NCBI RefSeq assembly: GCF_028331445.1
Contig: NZ_JAQMHX010000009.1
Coordinates: 186,001 to 250,000 of the forward strand
Source: Candidatus Phyllobacterium onerii
GTDB taxonomy: Bacteria; Pseudomonadota; Alphaproteobacteria; Rhizobiales; Rhizobiaceae
Direction of reading: 5' to 3'
Length of the DNA stretch: 64,000 bases
Each line of letters opens with the position of its first letter. Position 1 is the stretch's first letter. Both the position numbers and the translations under genes were made by a program. The notes beneath the pieces are model-generated. The model ran no database searches, had not been told where the DNA came from, and worked only from the letters and a program-made list of their open reading frames with translations. Shown here in pieces: positions 25,427 to 34,271 of this stretch.

Positions 25427-25807
25427 AACCTTTCGGAAACGGTTCCGGGCGATAACCCTCGATCGTAATCTAGGCCAGTCATTGAGCTGGGATTTATGAT
25501 GATCGCTGCTGCTGGGCTGAAAAATCCGATTGATATAGCCGCCGTGGACATTCGGTCGGATGCAGCGGCTTTATATTTCGCGAGTTCGTTGGTCAGTATT
25601 GTCTGTCGCGCTGAGCTCCCTTATCTTTTTCGAAATATCGCTGTCTGGTTCGAGACCATCGGTTTCCTCGGTCAAGATGGTTCCCCGCGACTTATGCCAA
25701 TGTTCCAATGGAACATTGATCCTTCGAATTTACAATTAAACTTAGGTCTTGTTTTTGCTTGATTTTCACGGCATTTAAAGAGCGAGATCCATTGGGAGAT
25801 TGTCTGG
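25427..25807. promoter_or_regulatory. intergenic region with a perfect inverted repeat upstream of omp10
   Basis: No convincing gene lies in this 381-base gap. CAATGTTCC (25698-25706) and GGAACATTG (25710-25718) form a perfect 9-base inverted repeat with a 3-base centre, about 90 bases before the omp10 start. It could be an operator or a small hairpin in the leader. A run of AT-rich sequence follows it. Confidence 0.45.
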
Positions 25808-26197
25808 ATGAAACGCTTTTCGGTTGCCACCGGCACAGCAACACTGGCCCTGATCCTTTCCGGCTGCATGAGCGGCGGTGTTCAGGAGGGTGGTCCTGCG
25901 CAGACGACGCGTCCGACCGACGCCGTGCAGGGTCAATGGTTCGACACGTCGGGAGTTGCTTTCTCCAATTTCAACAACGGGGCGTTCGAAACGCGCGCCA
26001 ACGATACCAAGGAAAAGTTGGCCGAGGGCAATTATCGTTTCGCCTCTGCCAATCTGATCGAGATCAACCTGCGTTCGCTCGCCCGTGGCACTCAGTCCAA
26101 GGTCAATTGCGCTCTCGTTAACGCTGCTCAGCTCAATTGCACGTCGTCATCGGGTCAGCAATTCTCGCTGACGCGCCGCTCCCCGCAAGTGGGTTAA
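25808..26197 (+). CDS. omp10: Omp10-like outer-membrane lipoprotein
   Basis: A 129-residue lipoprotein resembling Brucella Omp10. The lipobox LILSGC puts the acylated Cys at about residue 20. The mature part shares the family's FETRANDTKEKLAEGNY, INLRSLARGTQSKVNC and SLTRRS segments. GGGAGA lies upstream of the ATG. Omp10 contributes to outer-membrane integrity in Brucella; the same role here is by analogy. Confidence 0.88.
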   Translation: MKRFSVATGTATLALILSGCMSGGVQEGGPAQTTRPTDAVQGQWFDTSGVAFSNFNNGAFETRANDTKEKLAEGNYRFASANLIEINLRSLARGTQSKVNCALVNAAQLNCTSSSGQQFSLTRRSPQVG

Positions 26198-26356
26198 ATC
26201 CAGGTAGTCGCAGTCTCCACATGTCGAGTGCCTCCTTCTTCTCCACCCGGGCTTGACTCGGACGGCGGCATTCCCGTGAAGTGATGAAACCATTGCCTTG
26301 TCACAATGGCGCCAAGTAGCCATGACAGCATCACGCTCAAAACGACGGAGCTATCC

Positions 26357-28237
26357 ATGCCAAGAATAATAGCCACAATTCTGCTAGCGACCTCAGCCAT
26401 TGGCATGACAGCGGGCGCGGCGATGGCGGATTACACGCTGAATATCCTGCACATCAACGATCAGCATTCGCGCATCGAGCCGATCAACAAATATGATTCC
26501 ACCTGTTCGGCCGAAGAAGAGAGCAAGAACGAGTGTTTCGGCGGCATTGCCCGCGTCAAGGCCAAGATCGATGAACGTCGCGCGGCTCTGTCCAAGGATG
26601 GCGGCAACGTCATAGTGCTTGACGCAGGCGACGAGTTCCAGGGTTCGCTGTTCTATACAACCTACAAGGGCGACGACACCGCTGAGTTCATGAATCAGAT
26701 GGGTTTCGATGCCATGGCGCTCGGCAATCATGAGTTCGACGATACGCCGGTCACGCTGGCCAAATTCCTCGACAAAGTGCAATTCCCGGTCATTTCCAGC
26801 AACACGGAAGCCGCGCCGAATTCACCTATCGCCGGCAAGTACAAGCCCTATCTCATCAAGGAAATCGGCGGCCAGAAAATCGGTATCATCTCCGCCCTCA
26901 CCACCGACACGGCTGAAATCTCCAGCCCTGGCCCCGATGTCAAATTTGCCGACGAAGTCGAGGCGTTGAAAAAGCTCGTTGAGACACTGAAGGCCGAAGG
27001 CGTCAACAAGATCATCGCAGTCAACCATTACGGCTATCTCAGGGACAAGGAACTCGCCGCCAAAGTCGATGGCATCGACGTGATCGTCGGCGGCCACAGC
27101 CATACGCTTCTGTCCAACACCGATCCAGAAGCGCTTGGCCCCTACCCGACACTGGTCAAGAATCCCTCCGGCCGCGATGTACCTATCGTCCAGGCGAAAT
27201 CCTATTCGAAATACCTCGGCGAACTCAAAGTGACCTTCGACGATGATGGCAATGTGACGAAGAGCGAAGGCGCGCCGATCCTTCTCGATTCCTCCGTCAC
27301 ACCGGACCCGGCCTTCGTCGCCCGCGTCAAGGAACTTGCCAAGCCGCTCGAAGAACTGAAATCGCGCAAAGTGGGCGAATCCACCGGCGTCCTCGAAGCG
27401 GCGCGTGAAGTTTGCCGCTTCAAGGAATGCAGCATGGGAGACGCTGTCGCCGATGCCATGCTCGACCGTGTAAAGGGACAAGGCGTCACCATTGCCATCA
27501 TCAATGGCGGCGGCTTGCGCGCTTCCATCGATGCGGGCGACGTCACCATGGGCGAAGTCCTGACGGTACTGCCGTTCCAGAACACACTTGCGACGTTTCA
27601 GCTGCGCGGCTCCGATGTCGTCGCAGCGCTGGAAAACGGCGTGAGCCAGATCGATCAGGGCGCCGGGCGCTTCCCGCAGGTCGCAGGGTTGAAATATGCC
27701 TTCGACGTATCGAAACCGGTGGGCAGCCGCATATCGGACGTTCAGGTGAAGCAGGGTGAAATCTGGCGGCCGATCGACGTCGAGGCCACCTATGGCGTGG
27801 TCTCCAACAATTACATGCGTGCTGGCGGCGACGGCTATAAGATCTTCTCGACAAACGCCGTCAACGCCTATGACTACGGTCCGGGTCTCGAACTCGTCCT
27901 TGCCGATTATTTGGGGAAGAACACGCCATACAAGCCATACACGGACGGGCGCATTACCGTTCTGGCACCCGGCGCTTCGGCTGAAGCCAAATCTTCGGAA
28001 CCCGCAACAACTCCGAAGCCTCCGGAGGCCGCCAAGCCTGCTGAAACAGCGGCTGCCGCTTCAGCAGCGAACCACCATCCTGATTCTTATACGATCAAGC
28101 GCGGTGACAATTTCTGGGACATTGCGGAAGAGGTCTACGGCAAGGGTAGCGAATGGAAGAAGCTGGCCGGAGCCAATCCGGACATGAAAGTGATGAAACT
28201 GCCGATCGGCGCCCAGATGAAAGTACCGGCGATCTAG
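26357..28237 (+). CDS. periplasmic 5'-nucleotidase/metallophosphoesterase with C-terminal LysM domain
   Basis: A 626-residue exported enzyme. A signal peptide ends near GAAMA. The metallophosphoesterase domain has LHINDQHSR, VLDAGDEFQGS, LGNHEFDD and GGHSHT, all metal ligands of the UshA family. The 5'-nucleotidase C domain includes NGGGLRASI and NNYMRAGGDGY. After an Ala/Pro-rich linker, residues 575-626 form a LysM module (SYTIKRGDNFWDIAEEVYG), which would tether the enzyme to peptidoglycan. It likely salvages extracellular nucleotides. ATG at 26357 follows CGGAG. Confidence 0.92.
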   Translation: MPRIIATILLATSAIGMTAGAAMADYTLNILHINDQHSRIEPINKYDSTCSAEEESKNECFGGIARVKAKIDERRAALSKDGGNVIVLDAGDEFQGSLFYTTYKGDDTAEFMNQMGFDAMALGNHEFDDTPVTLAKFLDKVQFPVISSNTEAAPNSPIAGKYKPYLIKEIGGQKIGIISALTTDTAEISSPGPDVKFADEVEALKKLVETLKAEGVNKIIAVNHYGYLRDKELAAKVDGIDVIVGGHSHTLLSNTDPEALGPYPTLVKNPSGRDVPIVQAKSYSKYLGELKVTFDDDGNVTKSEGAPILLDSSVTPDPAFVARVKELAKPLEELKSRKVGESTGVLEAAREVCRFKECSMGDAVADAMLDRVKGQGVTIAIINGGGLRASIDAGDVTMGEVLTVLPFQNTLATFQLRGSDVVAALENGVSQIDQGAGRFPQVAGLKYAFDVSKPVGSRISDVQVKQGEIWRPIDVEATYGVVSNNYMRAGGDGYKIFSTNAVNAYDYGPGLELVLADYLGKNTPYKPYTDGRITVLAPGASAEAKSSEPATTPKPPEAAKPAETAAAASAANHHPDSYTIKRGDNFWDIAEEVYGKGSEWKKLAGANPDMKVMKLPIGAQMKVPAI

Positions 28238-28256
28238 AGCCAATAGTTCGCGCCAA

Positions 28257-28282
28257 GGGGGCGAGACCAGTGGCTCGCCCCC
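28257..28282. terminator. hairpin between convergent genes
   Basis: GGGGGCGAG and CTCGCCCCC form a perfect 9-base stem with an 8-base loop between the stops of the 5'-nucleotidase gene and the NCS1 permease gene. No T-run follows, so termination efficiency is uncertain; it may act on both strands. Confidence 0.5.
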
Positions 28283-28295
28283 TCGCACGCTCCGC

Positions 28296-29771
28296 TCAGG
28301 CGTTGGCCGCGACCGCAACAGTTCCAGGCACCTTGCGCATCAACGCGTAATGCACGGCTCCTCCTGCCAAGGCACCGAGTAGCCAGCCCCAGTCGCCCCC
28401 GTTGGGAATGACACCGGTCGCACCAAACACCGAAAGTCCGATCGAGAATAGGCTGGAGATCGCCAGCGCAATCAGCGCCCTGCTGTTCCAGCCGCCGTCG
28501 AAATAGAGCGAGCCTTCCGGCGACATGGTATAGAGGTCCTCGAGCACGACCTGCTGCCGCTTCACCAGGTAATAATCGGCAATCATGATGCCGAAGATCG
28601 GACCGAGCACCGCGCCGAAAATGCTGACGAAGATGGTGATCGCGTGTGGGCTGGATACGAACAGCCAAGGGCAGACCAGCACCGAAAGGATCGATGTAAT
28701 CAGTCCTCCGAGACGGAAATTGATCTTCTCGGGAAAGAGATTGGCGATATCATAGGCCGGCGAGACAAAATTGGCGACGATATTGATGCCCATCGTTGCC
28801 ACGATGAAGGTAATCGAGCCAAGAATGACAACCCACGGATTGTTGATGCGCTCGACAATCGCCACCGGATCGAGGATCGCTTCGCCGAAAACCTGCACCG
28901 TTCCTGCAGTGACGATCACGACGATGACGGCGAACACGATGAAGTTTACCGGAAGCCCAAGGAAATTGCCGACCTTCATGGCCTTTTCGTCGCGCGAGAA
29001 CCGGGAGAAGTCGCCGAAGTTAAGCAGCAGAGCCGCGAAATATGCCACGATCAGCATCGACGCATTCGCCATGTGGGTCAGCGATGAGCCTTCTGCCGGT
29101 GGTGCAAGCTGCAGCGAAAGACTGGAAAAACCGGTTTGCGAGAGGATCCAGAGTGCGAGCGCGAACATCACGACATAGACGACGGGCCCGCAGAAATCGA
29201 TGAATTTGCGGATCGATTCCATGCCCCTTAGAAAGATCAGAAGCTGGAATATCCACATAAACAGGAAACTGAGCCAACCGAGCGTCGATAGGCCAAATAT
29301 GTCGTTGTGCGTATAATCCGCCGCCGCGGGGTAAAGCGTTATTGCCAGAGCCTGGACCGCCTTGGAGGCAAAATATGTTTGCACGCCATACCAGACGATC
29401 CCGACAATGCCGCGCAAAACGGCAGCAAGATTTGCACCCATGACGCCAAAGGACATACGCGCGGCGACCGGGAACGGGATTCCGTATTTCAGCGATGGCC
29501 GGCCTATGAGATTCATCAGAAAGTAGACCGCTGTAATACCGATGATCATCGAAATCAGCACTTCCCAGCCAGTTAATCCAAGAAAGAACAGGCTTGCGGC
29601 AAACGTATAGCCGCCGACCGAGTGGACGTCCGACATCCACATCGCGAACAGGCTGAAGGCGCCCCAGGTGCGCCCTTCCGGTGCGGTGGGTGCCAGATCC
29701 TGGCTGTAAAGTTGCGGGTGAGCGCCGGTGATGACGAGGGTGGGGGGTGTCGCGTGCGAATTGCTGGCCAT
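28296..29771 (-). CDS. NCS1-family nucleobase/hydantoin-type permease
   Basis: A 491-residue inner-membrane transporter with about 12 hydrophobic segments. NCS1 features include the N-terminal WGAFSLFAMWMSDVHSVGGY, GIPFPVAARMSFGVMGANL and NFGDFSRFSRDEKAM. Members import cytosine, uracil, allantoin, hydantoins or thiamine precursors with Na+ or H+. AAGGAAG precedes the ATG. No catabolic partner lies beside it, so the substrate is open; it is convergent with a 5'-nucleotidase gene. Confidence 0.92.
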   Translation of the reverse strand: MASNSHATPPTLVITGAHPQLYSQDLAPTAPEGRTWGAFSLFAMWMSDVHSVGGYTFAASLFFLGLTGWEVLISMIIGITAVYFLMNLIGRPSLKYGIPFPVAARMSFGVMGANLAAVLRGIVGIVWYGVQTYFASKAVQALAITLYPAAADYTHNDIFGLSTLGWLSFLFMWIFQLLIFLRGMESIRKFIDFCGPVVYVVMFALALWILSQTGFSSLSLQLAPPAEGSSLTHMANASMLIVAYFAALLLNFGDFSRFSRDEKAMKVGNFLGLPVNFIVFAVIVVIVTAGTVQVFGEAILDPVAIVERINNPWVVILGSITFIVATMGINIVANFVSPAYDIANLFPEKINFRLGGLITSILSVLVCPWLFVSSPHAITIFVSIFGAVLGPIFGIMIADYYLVKRQQVVLEDLYTMSPEGSLYFDGGWNSRALIALAISSLFSIGLSVFGATGVIPNGGDWGWLLGALAGGAVHYALMRKVPGTVAVAANA

Positions 29772-29915
29772 GGAAATCGCTTCCTTCGTCTGATGAACAT
29801 GAACGAATAATTCAACGCAAGTTCTGTGCCAGTTGAAAGCTGTCTGTGAGCCGGCAAAGACGGCAAAAGTGCTGTGTCTGTGCCTGCGAATTCAGCATGT
29901 TGCTGTTTTGACGAC

Positions 29916-29931
29916 TTAGAGCGAGCTCTAA
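29916..29931 (+). promoter_or_regulatory. inverted repeat upstream of hemH
   Basis: TTAGAGC and GCTCTAA form a perfect 7-base inverted repeat with a 2-base centre, 94 bases before the hemH start. It recalls the iron control element bound by Irr (TTAGAA-N3-TTCTAA), but its half-sites are one base further apart and the inner bases differ. It is therefore only a candidate. Confidence 0.3.
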
Positions 29932-30024
29932 TCTTGACCCACCCACTCAACATGCGGCCTTTCGCACTCTTGCAATCGGCCCCGTGCTGACTAGGTTCCA
30001 CGCCAGGAAGTGGAGTTGGTAGAT

Positions 30025-31074
30025 ATGGCAATTTCTGGCGAGACGTTGAAAGCGGTCACAAAGCCGGAAGATCACCCACGCATCGAAACATCGAAGATCG
30101 GCGTCCTCCTCGTCAATCTCGGCACGCCGGACGGCACCGACAAGACCTCGATGCGGCGCTATCTGAAGGAATTTTTGTCGGACAAACGCGTCATCGAGTG
30201 GCCTCGTTCCATCTGGCTGCCGGTGCTCTACGGCATCGTGCTCAACACCCGCCCGAAAAAATCCGGCGCACTTTACGACAAGATCTGGAATCGGGAGCGT
30301 AACGAATCCCCCTTGCGCACCTACACCCGCTCGCAGGGTGAAAAGCTCGGCGCGGCGCTTGCCTCTCATTCTGAGATTATCGTCGATTGGGGTATGCGCT
30401 ACGGCCAGCCTTCGATCGAGCAGGTGCTGGAGCGGCTGGACAAGGAGGGCTGCAAGCGCATCCTGATGTTTCCGCTCTATCCGCAGTATTCGGCGACGAC
30501 GACCGCAACGGTCAACGACAAGTTTTTCGAAGCACTGATCAAGATGCGCTTCATGCCGGCGACGCGCACGGTTCCCTCCTATCAGGACGAAGCCGTCTAT
30601 ATCGATGCCCTCGCGACCTCCATCGAAAAGCACTACGCGACCCTCGATTTCGAACCGGAGTTGTTGATCGCCTCCTATCACGGCATTCCGCAAAGCTATT
30701 TCAAGCGCGGCGATCCCTACCCCTGCCATTGCTGGAAGACGACGCGGCTATTGCGCGAACGGCTCGGCTGGAGCGAGGACAAGCTGATCACCTGTTTCCA
30801 GTCGCGTTTCGGCCCGGAAGAATGGATGCAGCCCTATGCGGACAAGACATTGGAAAAACTCGCAAAAGAAGGCGTCAAATCCGTTGCTGTCTTCAACCCG
30901 GGTTTCGTTTCGGATTGTCTGGAAACGCTCGAGGAAATCGCGGTCGCAGGTGCCGAAATCTTCCATCACAATGGCGGCGTCAACTTCACCCATATTCCCT
31001 GCCTCAACGACAGCGACGAAGGCATGAAGGTCATCGAGACGCTTGTGCGCCGCGAACTGCAGGGCTGGGTATAA
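30025..31074 (+). CDS. hemH: ferrochelatase
   Basis: A 349-residue enzyme that inserts Fe2+ into protoporphyrin IX, the last step of heme synthesis. Conserved stretches are GVLLVNLGTPDG, DWGMRYGQPSI, FPLYPQYSATTTAT, the active-site His in ASYHGIPQSYF and TCFQSRFGPEEWMQPY. ATG at 30025 (MAISGETLK) has GGAGTTGG upstream; a GTG at 30010 is in frame. It stands alone. Confidence 0.96.
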   Translation: MAISGETLKAVTKPEDHPRIETSKIGVLLVNLGTPDGTDKTSMRRYLKEFLSDKRVIEWPRSIWLPVLYGIVLNTRPKKSGALYDKIWNRERNESPLRTYTRSQGEKLGAALASHSEIIVDWGMRYGQPSIEQVLERLDKEGCKRILMFPLYPQYSATTTATVNDKFFEALIKMRFMPATRTVPSYQDEAVYIDALATSIEKHYATLDFEPELLIASYHGIPQSYFKRGDPYPCHCWKTTRLLRERLGWSEDKLITCFQSRFGPEEWMQPYADKTLEKLAKEGVKSVAVFNPGFVSDCLETLEEIAVAGAEIFHHNGGVNFTHIPCLNDSDEGMKVIETLVRRELQGWV

Positions 31075-31192
31075 CCTCCAAAACATTGGTTCCGCAAACC
31101 CTCGCGAGAATCAGAACTATCGTCTATCGTGCACGCGCCGGCGAGTTGTGATTATTGACGCTGCCCATAAGGTCAGCCAGGGGAGGCCATAG

Positions 31193-32185
31193 ATGAGCGG
31201 TTTTGACTTCACGATACCAGTACTTGTCGTTCTTGTGCTTGTGGTTCTTTTTGCGGGCGTCAAGACTGTGCCGCAAGGCTACAACTATACGATCGAACGC
31301 TTCGGCAAATACACGCGCACCCTTGCGCCCGGCCTCAATCTCATCGTGCCGTTCTTCGACCGCATCGGCGCCAAGCTGAACATGATGGAGCAGGTGCTGA
31401 ACGTTCCGACCCAGGAAGTCATCACCAAGGACAACGCCAACATCGCCGTCGATGGTATCGCCTTCTATCAGATCCTCAATGCGCCGCAGGCGGCCTATCA
31501 GGTCAGCGGACTGCAGAATGCCATTCTGAACCTGACCATGACCAATATCCGTACCGTCATGGGCTCCATGGTTCTCGACGAACTTCTGTCGAACCGCGAT
31601 ACGATCAATGACCGCCTGTTGCGCGTCGTCGACGAAGCGGCGCATTCCTGGGGCATCAAGATGACGCGCGTCGAGATCAAGGATATCAATCCGCCGCAGG
31701 ACCTCCTCGACTCGATGGGACGCCAGATGAAGGCGGAGCGCGACAAACGCGCCGTCGTTCTTGAAGCGGAAGGCACAAGGGCGGCGCAGATCCTGCGCGC
31801 CGAAGGCCTGAAACAGGCGCAGATCCTCGAGGCCGAGGGCAAGCGCGAAGCCGCCTATCGCGAAGCCGAAGGCCGCGAGCGCCTTGCGGAGGCCGAAGCC
31901 AAGGCGACGGAATTCGTTTCTGCAGCCATCAGCGGCGGCAACGTCCAGGCGCTCAACTATTTCGTGGCACAGAAATATACCGAGGCCTTTGGCAAGTTCG
32001 CCAACAGTCCCAACCAGAAGGTCATCCTGATGCCGATGGAGGCGTCCGCTCTCATCGGCTCGCTCGGCGGTATCGGCGCGATTGCCCGTGAGGTGTTTGG
32101 CGACAACGTTGCGACAACCCCGACAAACCCATCAACGCCGCCGGCGCGCGGCCGCAGCGTTCCGGGCACCGGGTCAAATTCATGA
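31193..32185 (+). CDS. SPFH/band 7 membrane protein (QmcA/stomatin-like)
   Basis: A 330-residue protein with one N-terminal transmembrane helix (about residues 8-25). An SPFH domain beginning [15 protein letters not shown] follows, then a coiled-coil region rich in [19 protein letters not shown] repeats around residues 190-240. Such proteins oligomerise in membranes and pair with NfeD proteins, as here. GGGAGG precedes the ATG. It is cotranscribed with the NfeD gene 23 bases downstream. Confidence 0.94.
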   Translation: MSGFDFTIPVLVVLVLVVLFAGVKTVPQGYNYTIERFGKYTRTLAPGLNLIVPFFDRIGAKLNMMEQVLNVPTQEVITKDNANIAVDGIAFYQILNAPQAAYQVSGLQNAILNLTMTNIRTVMGSMVLDELLSNRDTINDRLLRVVDEAAHSWGIKMTRVEIKDINPPQDLLDSMGRQMKAERDKRAVVLEAEGTRAAQILRAEGLKQAQILEAEGKREAAYREAEGRERLAEAEAKATEFVSAAISGGNVQALNYFVAQKYTEAFGKFANSPNQKVILMPMEASALIGSLGGIGAIAREVFGDNVATTPTNPSTPPARGRSVPGTGSNS

Positions 32186-32208
32186 TCCTGGCGAGAGGAG
32201 GCGCTTAG

Positions 32209-32667
32209 ATGCTGGAACGCCTGTTTTCCGAGCTTGGACCCTGGAGCTGGGTGGTCCTCGGGCTGGTCCTGATGATCCTTGAAGTAGCAGCGCCGGGGAT
32301 ATTCTTCCTGTGGTTCGGTATCGCCGCGCTCATCGTTGGCGGAATCGCCATCCTGTTTGGCGAGACCGCATGGATGCACTGGCAAATTCAGGTCATCCTG
32401 TTCCTGATCCTCTCCGTCATCGCCGTCTTCATCGGTCGCAGGCTGATCGGCGCAACGGACGTGGAATCGGACGAACCGCTGCTCAACCGGCGCGGCGAAC
32501 AGCTGATCGGACAAGTGGTGACGCTCGAAGAGGCAACGATCAATGGCCGTGGCCGGGCCCGCGTTGGCGACAGCCTGTGGCGCGTGACAGGACCCGATCT
32601 GGCAGCGGGAACGCGCGTACGCATCACCGGTATTGATCGTGGAACGCTCGTGGTGGAGGCGGCTTAG
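32209..32667 (+). CDS. NfeD-family membrane protein
   Basis: A 152-residue short NfeD protein. It has an N-terminal segment of two to three transmembrane helices (LVLMILEVAAPGIFFLWFGI, then LIVGGIAILF and VILFLILSVIAVFIG). A C-terminal OB-fold domain starts near LIGQVVTLEEATINGRGRAR. AGGAGG lies upstream of the ATG. It forms a membrane complex with its SPFH neighbour, thought to act in membrane-protein quality control or lipid organisation. Confidence 0.92.
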   Translation: MLERLFSELGPWSWVVLGLVLMILEVAAPGIFFLWFGIAALIVGGIAILFGETAWMHWQIQVILFLILSVIAVFIGRRLIGATDVESDEPLLNRRGEQLIGQVVTLEEATINGRGRARVGDSLWRVTGPDLAAGTRVRITGIDRGTLVVEAA

Positions 32668-32727
32668 GCTGGCTATAAGACTATTGTCTTGTTTGCTGTA
32701 CCCTTCACGCCTGTGATATGATTGGCA

Positions 32728-32976
32728 ATGAAGAACAAAACACCAAGCTTTGTTATCTCTGTTTTCGAGGACGATAGCGTCTGGATCGGCGTCAACGACG
32801 ACTTGCCGATTGCCACGGAAGCACCAAGCTATGGTGAGCTACTCGAAAGGGTCTGGAAGATTGCACCGGAGATTGCCGTTCTGAACGGCTGGGTAAGCGA
32901 TCCAAAGAAGCTTCGCAAAAGCACTCTAATACGTGGGTGCAAGTCTTTATCGGGAACTCACCGATCTACCGAGTAA
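32728..32976 (+). CDS. DUF1902-type antitoxin candidate
   Basis: An 82-residue protein with the short HicB-like/DUF1902 pattern: SFVISVFEDDSVWIGVNDDLP, then EAPSYGELLERVWKIAPEIAVLNG. It overlaps the HicA-type gene by 44 bases. Its C-terminus after residue 60 is unlike usual DUF1902 ends, so a frameshift or later decay near 32.92 kb is possible. No good ribosome-binding site is seen for the ATG at 32728. Confidence 0.65.
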   Translation: MKNKTPSFVISVFEDDSVWIGVNDDLPIATEAPSYGELLERVWKIAPEIAVLNGWVSDPKKLRKSTLIRGCKSLSGTHRSTE

Positions 32977-33130
32977 AGCCGGATGCAAATTCGTGCGCCA
33001 GGCTAAGGGTAGCCACGAATACTGGAGCAGTCCGATTACAAACCGGTTCTTTGTCGTTCCCTCAAACATCGAAAAACGCCACACAGCCAACGCCGTTTTA
33101 AAACAAGCTGGCCTGCCTAAAGCATTCTGA
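32933..33130 (+). CDS. hicA: HicA-family toxin
   Basis: A 65-residue protein matching HicA mRNA-interferase toxins: LYRELTDLPSKAGCKFVRQ, the catalytic-His motif KGSHEYW and KRHTANAVLKQAGLPKAF. It starts at a GTG (32933) inside the upstream antitoxin gene, a usual arrangement for translational coupling. HicA cleaves mRNA during translation until neutralised by its partner. Confidence 0.85.
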   Translation: MGASLYRELTDLPSKAGCKFVRQAKGSHEYWSSPITNRFFVVPSNIEKRHTANAVLKQAGLPKAF

Positions 33131-33142
33131 GCACTAACAAAG

Positions 33143-34198
33143 TCAAGCAGCCCCTATCCGCAACAGATCATGGAAGTGCACGATCCCGACCGGAACGTTC
33201 TTTTCGGTCACGATCAGCGCGCCGATATTGTGATCGTTGAGCAGCGCCAGCGCCGCGCTTGCCAGCATCGTCGGCGGCACCGTCTTGGGTTGTCGGGTCA
33301 TGATCTCGTCGACGGTCATCGTCGCCAGATTGCGGTGCAGATTGCGTGAAAGGTCGCCGTCGGTGATGATCCCGGCGAGCGTACCCTCGTCATTGAGCAC
33401 GGCCACGCAGCCAAAGCGCTTGTCTGCCAGCACCTTCATCGCCTCGGGCATCGGCATGCCGAGCGGCACCAGCGGAAGCTGGTCTCCACGATGCATGATC
33501 TCGCGCACATGGGTGAGACTTGCGCCGAGCGATCCGCCCGGGTGGAATGTCTTGAAATCGCCCGCCGTGAAGCCCCGCGCCTCGAGGAGCGCCACGGCAA
33601 CCGCATCACCCATGGCGAGCTGCATCAGCGTCGACGTCGTCGGCGCCAGCCCGTGCGGACAGGCTTCAGTCACCCGAGGCATCAAAAGCACCACGTCTGC
33701 CGCGGTCGCGAGCGCCGAATTCTCGCCGGCGGTGACCGCGATCAAGGGAATACGGAAACGCCGTGAATAGCTGACGATACCTTTGAGCTCCGCCGTGTCT
33801 CCAGACCAGGAAATGGCGAGAATGGCATCGTCGACGGCAATCATGCCGAGATCGCCGTGATTGGCCTCGGAGGGATGCACGAAGAAAGCCGGCGTACCCG
33901 TCGAGGCGAAGGTCGCGGCGATTTTCGAGCCGATATGGCCGCTCTTGCCGACGCCGGTGACGATGATGCGTCCGCGCACTCCGGCAATCATTTCGATCGC
34001 CTTGCAAAAAGCCTCGGCCAAGGGACCTTCCAGCGCACTGCTCAGCGCGGCCAGTCCGTCTTTCTCGGTTGAAATTGTCCGCTTTGCCGAATCGACGGCT
34101 GCGGTTTTATCCAGTTCGGTATCGTTTATTGCCTGCATGGCCGCAACCGTTAACGCCTCCGCTCGCCGCTGTCCAATATTTGTTCGTCGCAGCACCAT
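33143..34198 (-). CDS. kdsD: D-arabinose-5-phosphate isomerase
   Basis: A 351-residue KpsF/GutQ-type enzyme that converts ribulose-5-phosphate to arabinose-5-phosphate for Kdo synthesis. The SIS domain (residues 50-190) has VTGVGKSGHIGSKIA and HPSEANHGDLGM. Two CBS domains follow (IMHRGDQLPLV and IMTRQPKTVPP begin them). The start at 34198 has AGAGG about 9 bases upstream; an inner ATG at 34138 (MQAINDTEL) is an alternative. Confidence 0.94.
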   Translation of the reverse strand: MVLRRTNIGQRRAEALTVAAMQAINDTELDKTAAVDSAKRTISTEKDGLAALSSALEGPLAEAFCKAIEMIAGVRGRIIVTGVGKSGHIGSKIAATFASTGTPAFFVHPSEANHGDLGMIAVDDAILAISWSGDTAELKGIVSYSRRFRIPLIAVTAGENSALATAADVVLLMPRVTEACPHGLAPTTSTLMQLAMGDAVAVALLEARGFTAGDFKTFHPGGSLGASLTHVREIMHRGDQLPLVPLGMPMPEAMKVLADKRFGCVAVLNDEGTLAGIITDGDLSRNLHRNLATMTVDEIMTRQPKTVPPTMLASAALALLNDHNIGALIVTEKNVPVGIVHFHDLLRIGAA

Positions 34199-34271
34199 AC
34201 AGCCGCACCTCTTAGCCAGTCGTTAACCATGGCTCTTTACCATCCTTAACGTTCGAACACTGGCAAACCTA

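Noticed and set aside
25496..25762. An 88-codon frame upstream of omp10
   Set aside because: No recognisable domain, weak ribosome-binding site, codon use unlike neighbouring genes, and it contains the perfect inverted repeat, which is more likely regulatory.
29916..29931. Irr iron control element upstream of hemH
   Set aside because: The half-sites are one base too far apart and the inner bases differ from the known element, so it is listed only as an inverted repeat.
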